Source of the DNA: Agrobacterium tumefaciens_K
GTDB taxonomy: Bacteria > Pseudomonadota > Alphaproteobacteria > Rhizobiales > Rhizobiaceae
Reading direction: 5' to 3'
Assembly (NCBI RefSeq): GCF_031801495.1
Contig: NZ_JAOEGC010000001.1
Coordinates: forward strand, 1-64,000
Length of the DNA stretch: 64,000 bases
The notes beneath the pieces are model-generated. The model was not told where the DNA came from. It ran no database searches and was given only the letters and a program-made list of their open reading frames with translations. Position 1 is the stretch's first letter, and every line of letters starts with the position of its first letter. This document shows, one piece after another, positions 43,561-52,526 of the stretch. A program made the position numbers and the translations under genes.

Positions 43561-44700
43561 GTGACTCAGGCCGACAATAGCAATATTGGGAAAGAGGCTT
43601 TTTCAGAAACGCCTGGACCAACCGCCCAGCCGATGAAAATCGATACCGGCGCCTCTCAGGCCAAACGCTCTTTTTTAAAAAGCCCACTAGCCGCTGTTGC
43701 TACCATCGTTCTCGTATCAACGCTGGGTGTCGGCTCCTACTTCACATGGTTACGCTTCTTCCACCCATATGAAACGACAGATGACGCATTCGTCGATGCC
43801 CGGGCGTTTGCGGTTGCGGCAAAGGTTCCCGGCTTCATCCAGAATGTCAACGTCACGGACAACCAGCATCTCGAAGCCGGTGATACCATCGCCCGGATTG
43901 ATCCGCGCGACTATCAGATCGCGCTTGATCAGGCTGATGGCCAAATACAGGCAGCTCAGGCATCGATCGCCAATGCCGATGCCCAGATCGAGGTCGCGGA
44001 TGCCTCGATTGCGGAGATGCAGGCACAGCAGGCATCCTCGAAAGCGGCACTGGATTTTGCCGTGGAGAACGCAACGAGACAGCGTGAACTGGCGGATGGT
44101 GGCGCAGGCACGGTGCAAACGCTGCAACAGTCCACCTCCACACTCACGCAGGCGAAAGCCTCCTACGCGCAAGCGACAGCAAGCGTCACTTCGGCCATAA
44201 AGAGCAGGTCTGCCGCCGAAGCGCAGCGGGCAAGCGCTCTCGCGGCTCTCAAACAGGCGCAGGCACAGAAGGAAAGCAGCCAGAGAAACCTTGAATATAC
44301 GGTCCTCAAGGCAGAACAAGCGGGCCGCATCGTGCAGATCAGCGGTTCCAGAGGAGAGTTCGTCGAGGCCGGTCAGGGCATAGCAACCTTCGTTCCAGAC
44401 GAGATGTGGGTGACCGCAAATTTCAAGGAAACACAATTGGCGCACATAAGGCCCGGCCAGACGGTAGACGCCACCATCGATGCCTATCCCGACCACGTTC
44501 TGCACGGCACAGTCGCCTCGGTCCAACCTGGCTCAGGCACCGCCTTTTCACTGCTGCCGGCCGAAAACGCGACGGGCAACTATGTAAAGGTAACCCAGCG
44601 TGTCCCGGTGAAAATAACAATCGATCACTGGCCGCAAGATGTTGCGATAGGTCCCGGGATGTCTGTCGTTCCGACCGTGACCGTCGCGCCGGAGCAATAA
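43561..44700 (+). CDS. EmrA-like membrane fusion protein
   Basis: 379 residues from a GTG start at 43561, chosen because TTGGAGGATAATC lies just before it; a GTG at 43507 has no such site. One membrane helix near residues 40-60, then YETTDDAFVDARAFAVAAKV (lipoyl half), a long Ala/Gln coiled-coil hairpin and the return half (GRIVQISGSRGEFVEAGQGI). The region MWVTANFKETQLAHIRPGQ is the EmrA beta-barrel signature. It forms a tripartite exporter with the MFS protein encoded right after. Confidence 0.92.
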   Translation: MTQADNSNIGKEAFSETPGPTAQPMKIDTGASQAKRSFLKSPLAAVATIVLVSTLGVGSYFTWLRFFHPYETTDDAFVDARAFAVAAKVPGFIQNVNVTDNQHLEAGDTIARIDPRDYQIALDQADGQIQAAQASIANADAQIEVADASIAEMQAQQASSKAALDFAVENATRQRELADGGAGTVQTLQQSTSTLTQAKASYAQATASVTSAIKSRSAAEAQRASALAALKQAQAQKESSQRNLEYTVLKAEQAGRIVQISGSRGEFVEAGQGIATFVPDEMWVTANFKETQLAHIRPGQTVDATIDAYPDHVLHGTVASVQPGSGTAFSLLPAENATGNYVKVTQRVPVKITIDHWPQDVAIGPGMSVVPTVTVAPEQ

Positions 44701-44702
44701 AG

Positions 44703-46310
44703 ATGGGCTCCGCCGGCGAGACGATGGGCAACCCGGAAACCACCCAAGCCGCGCCAAGCCCCTGGCTGGTGGCGATCGTCGTGGCGCTGGCGGCCTTCAT
44801 GGAGGTCCTGGACACGACAATCGCAAATGTGGCGTTACGCTATATATCCGGCGGTCTGGGCATCAGTGCCGATGAATCGAGCTGGGTTGTGACAACCTAT
44901 CTCGTATCCAATGCCGTGGCGCTCATCGCCAGCAGCTTCATCGCCAGACGTTACGGTCGCAAGCGCGTCTATCTCACATGCCTCGTGACGTTCACGATCG
45001 CTTCGGTATTTTGCGGCATCGCCTGGGATCTACAGTCACTGCTTATTTTCCGAGTGATTCAAGGCTTCGCTGGCGGCGGCATGGTTCCCGTGTCGCAATC
45101 GATCCTCACGGATTCATTTCCGCGGGAAAAGCGTGGACAGGCGTTTGCGGTATTCGGCATAGCGGTCGTCGTCGCGCCGGTTATCGGACCAACACTCGGC
45201 GGTTATCTGTCCGACAACCTTTCCTGGCACTGGTGTTTCCTCATCAACGGACCTGTCGGTGTTTTTGCATCGCTCCTCGTTTACATGCTCATACAGGACC
45301 GGCCTTCTGCGAAACTGGAAAGCGCTCGGATGAAGGCGGAAGGCGTCAATTTCGACCTTGTAGGCTTTCTGCTGATCGCGACGTTCCTTGGGTCATTGGA
45401 ACTCGTGCTTGACCGTGGCCAGACCGACGACTGGCTCGATTCCTCCTTCATCGTGATGACCGCCGTTATCTGCGTGACGGCCCTCGCCGCCTCAATTCCA
45501 TGGCTCGTGACGGTAAAAAATCCGATCATCGATGTGCGCATGCTTGCGACCCGACAGTTCGGTTCGTGCTTCATCGCTACGCTGGGAATAGGCGCGATCC
45601 TGATCGCAACCACGCAGTTCGTACCCCAGATCCTCCAGACCAACTACGGTTATACGGCGACCTGGGCCGGACTGGCGCTCTCGCCGGGTGGTCTGGTGAC
45701 CATGGGCATGATGGTGGTAACCGGAGCGCTGGTTGGAAAAGTGCAACCGAAATACCTCATAGCGGCCGGCGCGGCTGTCATTGCGTACTCGATGTGGTTT
45801 CTCACCAGCCTGACCCCAGACGCGAATTTCGGTTTCTTCGTTGAATCGCGTTTCTACCTGGGGATCGGCCTCCCGCTGATATTCATCCCGATTACAGCCG
45901 CATCGTATGACGGCCTAAGGCCCGATCAGACCGATCAGGCATCCGCACTGATAAACGCGGCCCGAAATACCGGTGGCTCCATCGGCGTATGCATAGCAAC
46001 CAATGTGCTGGATTACCGCGAACAATGGCACCAGAGCCGGCTGATTGAAAATTTCGTTCCTTCACGCCAAGCATTTCAACAGGCGGACCAAGTTGTGCAA
46101 GGGTACTTCCTGCAACACGGCGCTTCCGCACTGGATGCGCAAAATCAGGCAATCGGCTGGCTAGGCAGCCAGGTTCAGGTGCAGGCCAGTTTTCTCGCCT
46201 ACATCGATGTTTTTTATGTTCTGGCTCTGATTTCAGTGGCGATCATTCCACTTGCGCTCATCCTGCGCAACATCGACGTCCCCTCGGGCCATCACAGTGA
46301 GCTGGAATGA
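44703..46310 (+). CDS. EmrB-like MFS multidrug transporter (DHA2)
   Basis: 535 residues from the ATG at 44703, two bases after the adaptor gene. Fourteen membrane helices. The DHA2 marks are FMEVLDTTIANVALRYISGG, the motif ARRYGRKRVY and the motif-C stretch VVVAPVIGPTLGGYL. Two-gene EmrAB exporters remove uncouplers, phenolics and antibiotics. It is a paralogue of the pair at 26792-29502. Confidence 0.93.
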   Translation: MGSAGETMGNPETTQAAPSPWLVAIVVALAAFMEVLDTTIANVALRYISGGLGISADESSWVVTTYLVSNAVALIASSFIARRYGRKRVYLTCLVTFTIASVFCGIAWDLQSLLIFRVIQGFAGGGMVPVSQSILTDSFPREKRGQAFAVFGIAVVVAPVIGPTLGGYLSDNLSWHWCFLINGPVGVFASLLVYMLIQDRPSAKLESARMKAEGVNFDLVGFLLIATFLGSLELVLDRGQTDDWLDSSFIVMTAVICVTALAASIPWLVTVKNPIIDVRMLATRQFGSCFIATLGIGAILIATTQFVPQILQTNYGYTATWAGLALSPGGLVTMGMMVVTGALVGKVQPKYLIAAGAAVIAYSMWFLTSLTPDANFGFFVESRFYLGIGLPLIFIPITAASYDGLRPDQTDQASALINAARNTGGSIGVCIATNVLDYREQWHQSRLIENFVPSRQAFQQADQVVQGYFLQHGASALDAQNQAIGWLGSQVQVQASFLAYIDVFYVLALISVAIIPLALILRNIDVPSGHHSELE

Positions 46311-46464
46311 TGTGTCTGAAGATGGTCCCGACAGTCGGATCGTCCAAAACTTACCAACGTTTAATCGCACGGATATGCGCCCGTAATCAACCCGCGACTA
46401 GTGTCATATCTACGGTCAGGACGTAACGCGTATGGCCGTCGACCAATTAAGAAGGATCACGACC

Positions 46465-46797
46465 ATGTTGACTACAACACGTCAGTTCGTCACCGCCGGT
46501 CTGGTCGCCTTGACGATTGCAGGTACCGCTCTCGTCACCGCCTCCCAGGCTGAAGCACACAATAATTTCGGCCGCGGTCTTGCCACCGGCATCGCCGGTG
46601 CCATCGTGGGAGGTACACTACTCGCCGGCGCATCACATGCCCATAACTACGGTGTACCGGCCTATGCCCCCGCTCCCTACGGACCTCCGTCCTATGCCTA
46701 CAGCCCAGGCCCCGACGCCCGTTATTACCCAGCCTGCCATGTCGTATGGCGTCAGGACGGGTGGGGTGACATGTACCGCGCCCGCGTCTGCAACTAG
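46465..46797 (+). CDS. Small exported protein, unknown
   Basis: 110 residues from the ATG at 46465, with AAGAAGGATCA before it. A signal peptide ends at SQAEA near residue 30. A glycine-rich stretch (GRGLATGIAGAIVGGTLLAG) resembles the glycine zipper of small rhizobial exported proteins; a Tyr/Pro-rich part and a final Cys pair (YYPACHVVWRQDGWG and RARVCN) follow. Function unknown; it precedes the HtrA protease gene. Confidence 0.75.
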   Translation: MLTTTRQFVTAGLVALTIAGTALVTASQAEAHNNFGRGLATGIAGAIVGGTLLAGASHAHNYGVPAYAPAPYGPPSYAYSPGPDARYYPACHVVWRQDGWGDMYRARVCN

Positions 46798-46917
46798 CCC
46801 ATCGCCAGGAGGCCGGATCTCAGCGGCCTGACACTGCCAAATCATGAATGCCGGCACGTCACCTCACCGGTGGCGATGCCTTCGCCTGTCCCATTCCAGC
46901 CAGAAAGTGAAACGCAT

Positions 46918-48444
46918 ATGTCAAACATCATTCACAGAAACCGGATCCTGGCCCTGGTCGGCGCCGCCATAATCGCCGTGCCGCTGGCCACTCCCTTTAT
47001 CGTTGGCGGAAGCTCCGCGTTCGCAGGGCCCTCGACTGCACCGGCAGTCGCAGGCATCGTCGCACCGGCGGGATCCTTTGCTTCGATCGTTGCAGCCGAC
47101 AAGCCCGCCGTCGTGACAATCACCACCACGATGAAGGCGGAACCCGTTACGGCACCGGGAACATCTCCGTTCGGTGAAGATTCACCGTTCAATGAACAAT
47201 TCAGGCAGTTTTTCGGCCAGCAGGGCATCCCCATGCCGCGCCAGGCGCCGGAGCAACCCCAATCCCAGCGCGCACAGGCACTGGGCTCGGGCTTCATCAT
47301 CAGCCCCGACGGCTACATCGTCACCAACAACCACGTGATCGACAAGGCCATGAATATCAAGGTCACGCTCGATGATGGAACCGAACTGCCCGCCACACTC
47401 ATCGGCGCGGATCCGAAATCCGATCTCGCCGTCGTGAAGGTCGAGGCGAAAAAACCGCTTCCCACCGTTGCCTGGGGAGATTCCGACAGGCTGAAACTTG
47501 GCGATCTGATCCTGGCGATCGGCAACCCGTTCGGGATCGGCACGACGGTGACAGCTGGTATCGTCTCGGCCCGTGGGCGCGACCTGCATTCGGGTCCATA
47601 TGACGATTTCATCCAGATTGACGCACCGATCAATCACGGCAATTCGGGTGGTCCCCTCGTCGATGGGGATGGAAAGGTCGTCGGCATCAATACGGCCATC
47701 TATTCGCCAAACGGCGGTAGCGTCGGCGTCGGCTTTGCCATTCCCTCGGACCAGGCACAGGCCATCGTCGCCAAACTTATAAAGAGTGGCTCTATCGAAC
47801 ACGGCTTCATCGGTGTGCAGATCCAGCCCGTTACGGCCGATGTGGCCAACGCAATCGGCCTCGACAAGCCGGAAGGCGCCCTGGTTGCAAGCGTCAACGA
47901 AGACACTCCGGCCGCAAAAGCCGGTATAAAGACTGGTGACGTCATTACTGCGGTCGGTGGAAAGCCGATTTCGTCCCCAAGGGATCTGTCGCGCATGGTT
48001 GCCGATCTAGCTCCTGGCGACCGTGAAGCTTTCACGATCTGGCGTCAGGGTGCTTCGAAAGATCTGCGCCTGACGATTGGAGAAAGCGGGCAGGAACAAC
48101 AGGCGTCGGCTGACACCGGCAAGGACGCTTCTGCGGCCGAAAAGGTGCCGACCATCGGTATCGGCCTTGCCGATATCACCGACGATATCCGTCAGGCCCT
48201 CAACCTGCCAGCACAGGAAAAAGGCGCAATCATCGAAAGCGTGGCGCCCGATAAACCGGCTGCCGATGCGGGCCTTCAGGCAGGCGACATCATTGTATCG
48301 GTCAACCAGCAGACGGTGAAGTCTGCGGCAGAAGCCAAGACCGCGGTTGCCGATGCGGGCAAGGCCGGTCGCAAGGCTGTCCTCCTGCTCATTCAGCGGG
48401 GTGATACCAAAAGCTTCATCACCGTCCCGTTCTCGATCGGCTGA
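46918..48444 (+). CDS. HtrA/DegP-type periplasmic serine protease
   Basis: 508 residues from the ATG at 46918. A signal segment near residues 10-36 ends in SSAFA. The trypsin-like domain has His in VTNNHVID, Asp in DPKSDLAVVKV and the nucleophile Ser in NHGNSGGPLVD. Two PDZ domains follow (about 290-385 with GALVASVNEDTPAAKAGIKTG, and 410-508 with GAIIESVAPDKPAADAGLQAG). It removes or refolds damaged proteins in the periplasm. It is not next to a regulator gene; a strong terminator follows. Confidence 0.95.
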   Translation: MSNIIHRNRILALVGAAIIAVPLATPFIVGGSSAFAGPSTAPAVAGIVAPAGSFASIVAADKPAVVTITTTMKAEPVTAPGTSPFGEDSPFNEQFRQFFGQQGIPMPRQAPEQPQSQRAQALGSGFIISPDGYIVTNNHVIDKAMNIKVTLDDGTELPATLIGADPKSDLAVVKVEAKKPLPTVAWGDSDRLKLGDLILAIGNPFGIGTTVTAGIVSARGRDLHSGPYDDFIQIDAPINHGNSGGPLVDGDGKVVGINTAIYSPNGGSVGVGFAIPSDQAQAIVAKLIKSGSIEHGFIGVQIQPVTADVANAIGLDKPEGALVASVNEDTPAAKAGIKTGDVITAVGGKPISSPRDLSRMVADLAPGDREAFTIWRQGASKDLRLTIGESGQEQQASADTGKDASAAEKVPTIGIGLADITDDIRQALNLPAQEKGAIIESVAPDKPAADAGLQAGDIIVSVNQQTVKSAAEAKTAVADAGKAGRKAVLLLIQRGDTKSFITVPFSIG

Positions 48445-48464
48445 CGTTCCGCGGCCGTCCGGAA

Positions 48465-48499
48465 CGCTCCGGCTCCAACATGAGGTTGGAGCCGGAGCG
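48465..48499 (+). terminator. Terminator of the HtrA gene
   Basis: CGCTCCGGCTCCAAC (48465-48479) pairs perfectly with GTTGGAGCCGGAGCG (48485-48499) over a 5-base loop and is followed by CTTCTTT. It lies 20 bases after the stop. Confidence 0.8.
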
Positions 48500-48631
48500 C
48501 TTCTTTGCAGACAGGTGACAATCAGAACATGGGAGTGGTGGAGGAAGCGATCCGCGCAATGAGGATCGATCCACGTCAATGATCCTTGGGAATTCTCCAC
48601 CGGAGAAAACATTAGCACCGCATCGAACGTG

Positions 48632-49126
48632 TCATACCGTGATGTCATCCGCAGTGTGACGCTTCTGCCTGCGACGCCAGGCCGTCGGTGTCGCGCCCGT
48701 GACACGCCGGAAGATACGCGAAAGATGCGCTTGGTCAGCCAAGCCGCACTCAAGGGCGATCTGGCATAACGGGGTGTTGCCTTCAAGCATACGTTGCTTG
48801 GCAAAATCGACACGACGCCCGATGATATAAGCATAAGGCGAAACACCGAAGCTGCGTCTGAATGCGGCGGAAAAATAGCTGCTGCTCAGTTTGACCAGAG
48901 CAGCAACATCGTCCAGGCGCAGCGTATCGGCCATGTGCGTCTCGACATGCGCCATCACTCGCTTGACCTGCCAAGGTGCCAGTCCACCGGGCACCGGCGT
49001 TATCAACGACGCAGTGGCCGGGTTAGATACGGGCTTTCGTGCTGCGGCTAAGCCATCCTGAGCAGTCGACCCATGTGCGTTTGCCAAACTTGTCGCCTGC
49101 CCGGCAGCAACGTTGTCGACGTCCAT
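48632..49126 (-). CDS. Short AraC-family regulator (DNA-binding domain only)
   Basis: 164 residues. An N-terminal part of about 45 residues without clear fold is followed by the LAPWQ linker and both helix-turn-helix units (ALVKLSSSYFSAAFRRSFG and CGLADQAHLSRIFRRVTG). The sensing domain of the paralogues at 490, 1404 and 49306 is missing. Short AraC proteins of this kind can act without a ligand, somewhat like MarA or SoxS. The target is unknown. Confidence 0.85.
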   Translation of the reverse strand: MDVDNVAAGQATSLANAHGSTAQDGLAAARKPVSNPATASLITPVPGGLAPWQVKRVMAHVETHMADTLRLDDVAALVKLSSSYFSAAFRRSFGVSPYAYIIGRRVDFAKQRMLEGNTPLCQIALECGLADQAHLSRIFRRVTGATPTAWRRRQKRHTADDITV

Positions 49127-49305
49127 TGTCGATCTCCAGTGCGGCTAATCTCTGGTCCCGATTGTGCAGATCAGGGCGATGTGCCGAAACTCGACTGATA
49201 TGCGGGTGCGCTATCCCTTGGACTGATGAGAGCATACGGAGATATAGGTTTTCGATGGCGAAGGATTTCAGAGGATCTGAAATTCCTGGCGCTAGATTGT
49301 CGGCT

Positions 49306-50184
49306 TCAGGCGTTGTGCCGCCACAAACCTGGTGTCATTCCCACGGCATTCACAAACGCTCGGGTAAAATGGCTCTGGTCTGCGAAACCGCAGGCGGTTC
49401 CTATCTCCGACAGGGACAGATCGGAGACTTTAAGCAATTCGCATGCCCGTGAAATTCGTGCGCTCTGGAGCCAGCGATAGGGTGTCATACCCGTCGTTTC
49501 GCGAAATGCATGGATGAAGTATCCGCGCGACAGATTACACGCCTTCGCAACATCAAGGATCGACACGTCGCCATTGAGGTTTTCCAGAAGGATGTTTTTT
49601 GCCAACGCCTCATGCGCTCGCGACAACTTTCTAACACCCTTTGCGGCTGATGTTTTCCCACCATAGTCGTGGACGATATGGACACCGATTGCCGAAGCCA
49701 GCTGGTCCACGAACAGCTTGCTGGCGTGTGCGGGCCGCTCCAACGCAGGGATCAGCGTTTTGGCGAGATTGGAAAGCACCGGATCGCAAGATCCGGTCCT
49801 GGCTTCGAGAAACGTCACTCCCGCCAGATCGCTTTCCTGCGCGATCCGCTGCAGTGCCGCCGTGGATATCTCAAGCAGCAGGAAATCAAAAGGTCCATTG
49901 AGATCGGCCTTATAGGGATCCGCAAGGTTACGAATGTAGATGGAGTTCTCTGCGAACTCGTGGACCGTTGCATGGTGCTCGTGGAAAATCCGCCGCCTGT
50001 GGCCAGCCGTCGTGGAGACACCGATGACAAATCCGCGATCGCTGGCGGCGGTTGCTACCTGCTCGAGACTGCCACTTTTCGTCCCCTTTCGGAAAAAATT
50101 GATATCGGCCCCTTGCACCGACTGGTTCTTGTAAAGCTTGTCAAACGGGCAACCAAAGCTGTCCGTGGCACTCGCCATCTGCAT
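49306..50184 (-). CDS. AraC-family transcriptional regulator
   Basis: 292 residues from the ATG at 50184 (the frame is open up to 50409, but that part is not homologous). An N-terminal sensing domain (HEHHATVHEFAENSIYIRNL, DPVLSNLAKTLIPALERPAH) is similar to that of the genes at 490, 1404 and 2282, then comes the double helix-turn-helix (ACNLSRGYFIHAFRETTG and CGFADQSHFTRAFVNAVG). It lies 179 bases upstream of the short AraC gene on the same strand. Target unknown. Confidence 0.87.
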   Translation of the reverse strand: MQMASATDSFGCPFDKLYKNQSVQGADINFFRKGTKSGSLEQVATAASDRGFVIGVSTTAGHRRRIFHEHHATVHEFAENSIYIRNLADPYKADLNGPFDFLLLEISTAALQRIAQESDLAGVTFLEARTGSCDPVLSNLAKTLIPALERPAHASKLFVDQLASAIGVHIVHDYGGKTSAAKGVRKLSRAHEALAKNILLENLNGDVSILDVAKACNLSRGYFIHAFRETTGMTPYRWLQSARISRACELLKVSDLSLSEIGTACGFADQSHFTRAFVNAVGMTPGLWRHNA

Positions 50185-50430
50185 CTTTGAGCCTCTGACG
50201 ACATTCTGGTCCAAGATGCATGACCTTTTCTGCTTGAATGACCGGAAATGTGGGGAGGAGTGATGATATATTTCACACCTTAAGATGGTGACCGATTTCA
50301 CAAACGGACGCCATAGCAATGTTTCATCCCCATGCAGAAAAGAGCAGGATTGTACAAATCCGCGCTCGACACTCCGTAAGCCGCTAAGGCGTTTCCGGGC
50401 AGCTTCCAATCGAGATTTCCGAAATCCGAT

Positions 50431-50700
50431 TTAAAACTTCAATCCGATACCGACCTGAACGATGTTCTGCTTTAAATTTACATTCGTACCCAGCAGGTCG
50501 CCCTTGCCGAAGTCGTTGCAACGACATTCAAGGCGACCAACAATGTTGTCCGTGAATGCGTCGTCCACACTGACGCCAATTGTCCAACCGTTCAGCGTAT
50601 CGTTCTCGCTACCCAGCGATCCTTTGATTTTCGCCTTGCTCGCCGTCCAGCAACCGGCGGCGCAGATGAGAACGGTCTTACAGCATAACCGGCATCCAAT
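50431..50700 (-). pseudogene. Omp25/31-family outer membrane protein, C-terminal remnant
   Basis: The frame encodes the last 80 residues or so of an Omp25/31-type beta-barrel: SKAKIKGSLG, then TLNGWTIGVSVDDAFTDNIV and VQVGIGLKF with the terminal Phe. The signal peptide and the first two thirds of the barrel are absent. Several residues differ from the family (Cys in GRLECRCNDF where Tyr is usual), a sign of decay. Confidence 0.65.
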
Positions 50701-50712
50701 TTCGATCCCCAC

Positions 50713-51163
50713 CTGTTTCGGACCGCCGGCTTGAGGAGATAAAATACGGCGCGTAGCGCTCGAGCGACCGCGAGCATGGATAGGAGGTCCTTATTCCATC
50801 GGTCGCATTCAAAAACTCTGGCTCCTCCTTCTTCGGAGAGAACGGTTCCGACCGATGCTGCCCCATATGCCCGGAACCCGGCTCGTCAAGACAATGAAGA
50901 CGACCAGCAGCGACGCGGCTTACCACTCCAGCACATTCTACGAGACTTTGCGGACCGCCCCCCGCCACGATACGGCCGATAGCGGCAATGCAGCCGTCGG
51001 TGATCCCGATATCCTGAAGCGTATACTGTTTTCACTGGAAAGCGCCGCCCAACACGAGATCGAAGGAAACCTGAAAAGACATATTGCAACCCGGAGGGTA
51101 ATTTGCATAACAAATCCTGTATGCACTTTTGGCATTCCACTCGCAACAGTCTTGGAGTTTTCG
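50713..51163. other. Intergenic region, 451 bases
   Basis: An open frame continues upstream of the NTF2-like gene from 50855 but shows no recognisable family, so it was not called. TGTATGCACTTTT near 51118 resembles the half-site of the GntR operator at 52393-52429 and lies about 45 bases before the NTF2-like start. Confidence 0.35.
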
Positions 51164-51562
51164 ATGCATGAGACAACAGAGCGCGATCTGCAGGCGGTGA
51201 AGGATTATCTCGCTGCCTCCATGGCGCCGGATCCGGTCCGTGCCGCATCTTACGTCGCTCCCGGTTTCACCTGCCGTTTCACCGGTAACCGGGTTTTCGA
51301 CAAGCCGAGCGGCCCGACCAGCTTTAATGCCGCCCGCTACAAATGGGTGAAGAAGCGCATCGAGCGTTATGACGTCGTGCCGGGCGACACCCAAACCATC
51401 GTCTACAGCCTCGGCTACCTCTATGGCGAATGGCCGGACGGCACGCCTTTCGACAACAACCGCTATATCGACCGGTTCACGGTCCGCGATGGCCTGATCG
51501 TCGATACTGACGTGTGGAACGACAGTGCGGAATGGATTCTCGACCCGTCCATCGCACGCTGA
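51164..51562 (+). CDS. NTF2-like (SnoaL) family protein
   Basis: 132 residues from the ATG at 51164, with TTGGAG before it. The cone-shaped NTF2 fold is indicated by YLAASMAPDPVRAASYVAPG near the start and by NNRYIDRFTVRDGLIVDTDV, then WNDSAEWIL at the end. Members are enzymes (dehydratases, isomerases) or ligand-binding proteins. It converges with the GntR gene and may belong to the same regulon as the ABC transporter at 52527-55195. Confidence 0.8.
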   Translation: MHETTERDLQAVKDYLAASMAPDPVRAASYVAPGFTCRFTGNRVFDKPSGPTSFNAARYKWVKKRIERYDVVPGDTQTIVYSLGYLYGEWPDGTPFDNNRYIDRFTVRDGLIVDTDVWNDSAEWILDPSIAR

Positions 51563-51570
51563 GAACTCGC

Positions 51571-51592
51571 GAAGGGGTCTTCAGACCCCTTC
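51571..51592. terminator. Bidirectional terminator between NTF2-like and GntR genes
   Basis: GAAGGGGT (51571-51578) pairs with ACCCCTTC (51585-51592) over a short loop, between the two convergent stops. It overlaps the GntR stop codon by two bases. Confidence 0.6.
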
Positions 51593-52295
51593 AGTCCGCA
51601 TAGGGCGCGAGGATATCCATCAGGTCACGCGGCTTGGCGCCCGAACTTTGCAGCAGCGCACGCGATGCGACGGCTTCGAGATGCTCCCCCATCATCGCCT
51701 CCGCCTTCTCCGCCGGCCCGGTGCGAATCGCCTCGATGAGTTCAAGGTGCTCGCTGACTGCGCAGTCGGAGGAATGCGGGCGACCGAAGGCGGCAAGTGA
51801 CAGCCCGGCACGATAGCATATTTCCGTAACGTAGCGGATGAGGATCGGCTTGCCGGTCATTTCCGCCAGAAGCACATGAAACTCGGTGGCAAGCCGGATC
51901 GATGCGCCCTCCGGCCCATGCCGCGCCTCATGTTCCGCCTCAACGATCGCCTTCAACTGCTTCGCCTGGGCATCCGTCAACCTGCCGGCCAACCGCCGCA
52001 CCACCTGCTTTTCGAGATCGAGACGAATGTCAAAAATATCCCGCGCGTCCTCGAAGGATGGCGTGGCGACAACAGCGATGCGGTTACGCCTGAGATCGAC
52101 GAGGCCTTCCGCCGCGAGCTGGCCGAGTGCATGGCGAGCGATCGTTCGGCTTACCCCGAACCTCTCCCCAAGCGAATCCTCCGGCAACCGATCTCCAGGC
52201 AGAAGCGCCCGCTCAATGATGGCACGGCGCAAGGCCATACAGATCGCCGCGACCCGATCACCCTCACTTCTTGCCGCGCCATTTCTGCTTACCAT
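51591..52295 (-). CDS. GntR-family regulator, FCD subfamily
   Basis: 234 residues from the ATG at 52295 (GAGAGGG before it). The winged helix-turn-helix reads LLPGDRLPEDSLGERFGVSR, then TIARHALGQLAAEGLVDLRR. The FCD domain follows (DIFDIRLDLEKQVVRRLAG, ATEFHVLLAEMTG, SEHLELIEAIRTG) with its metal-site residues. It diverges from the ABC transporter genes and should bind the inverted repeat between them. Confidence 0.9.
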   Translation of the reverse strand: MVSRNGAARSEGDRVAAICMALRRAIIERALLPGDRLPEDSLGERFGVSRTIARHALGQLAAEGLVDLRRNRIAVVATPSFEDARDIFDIRLDLEKQVVRRLAGRLTDAQAKQLKAIVEAEHEARHGPEGASIRLATEFHVLLAEMTGKPILIRYVTEICYRAGLSLAAFGRPHSSDCAVSEHLELIEAIRTGPAEKAEAMMGEHLEAVASRALLQSSGAKPRDLMDILAPYAD

Positions 52296-52392
52296 CACAA
52301 ACCCTCTCGCTGACAATTCGATAAGCGAGACCACGGAAAAGATCAACTCAAAGCCCTGCTGCTTTTGAGTGCACAGGTGCCGATTGATGCTC

Positions 52393-52502
52393 AAATTAAG
52401 TGCATGCAATTAGTGCATGCACTTAATTTGGTTCTATATGTCAAAATTGGCGTTCATTTTCCATGAATCTGAAAAATGGCACACACATTGCATGCACTTT
52501 TG
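52393..52502. promoter_or_regulatory. Large inverted-repeat operator with an extra half-site
   Basis: AAATTAAGTGCATGCA (52393-52408) and TGCATGCACTTAATTT (52414-52429) are perfect inverted arms around a 5-base spacer. A further half-site, TTGCATGCACTTTT, lies at 52489-52502, 25 bases before the transporter start. The site sits between the divergent GntR and ATPase genes. Another similar half-site lies at about 51118. Confidence 0.75.
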
Positions 52503-52526
52503 AGAAACGCTTTCGATGGAGACAAG

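Noticed and set aside
50855..51163. 103-codon N-terminal extension of the NTF2-like gene
   Set aside because: Not similar to any known domain; the ATG at 51164 has a good ribosome site and gives the normal family length.
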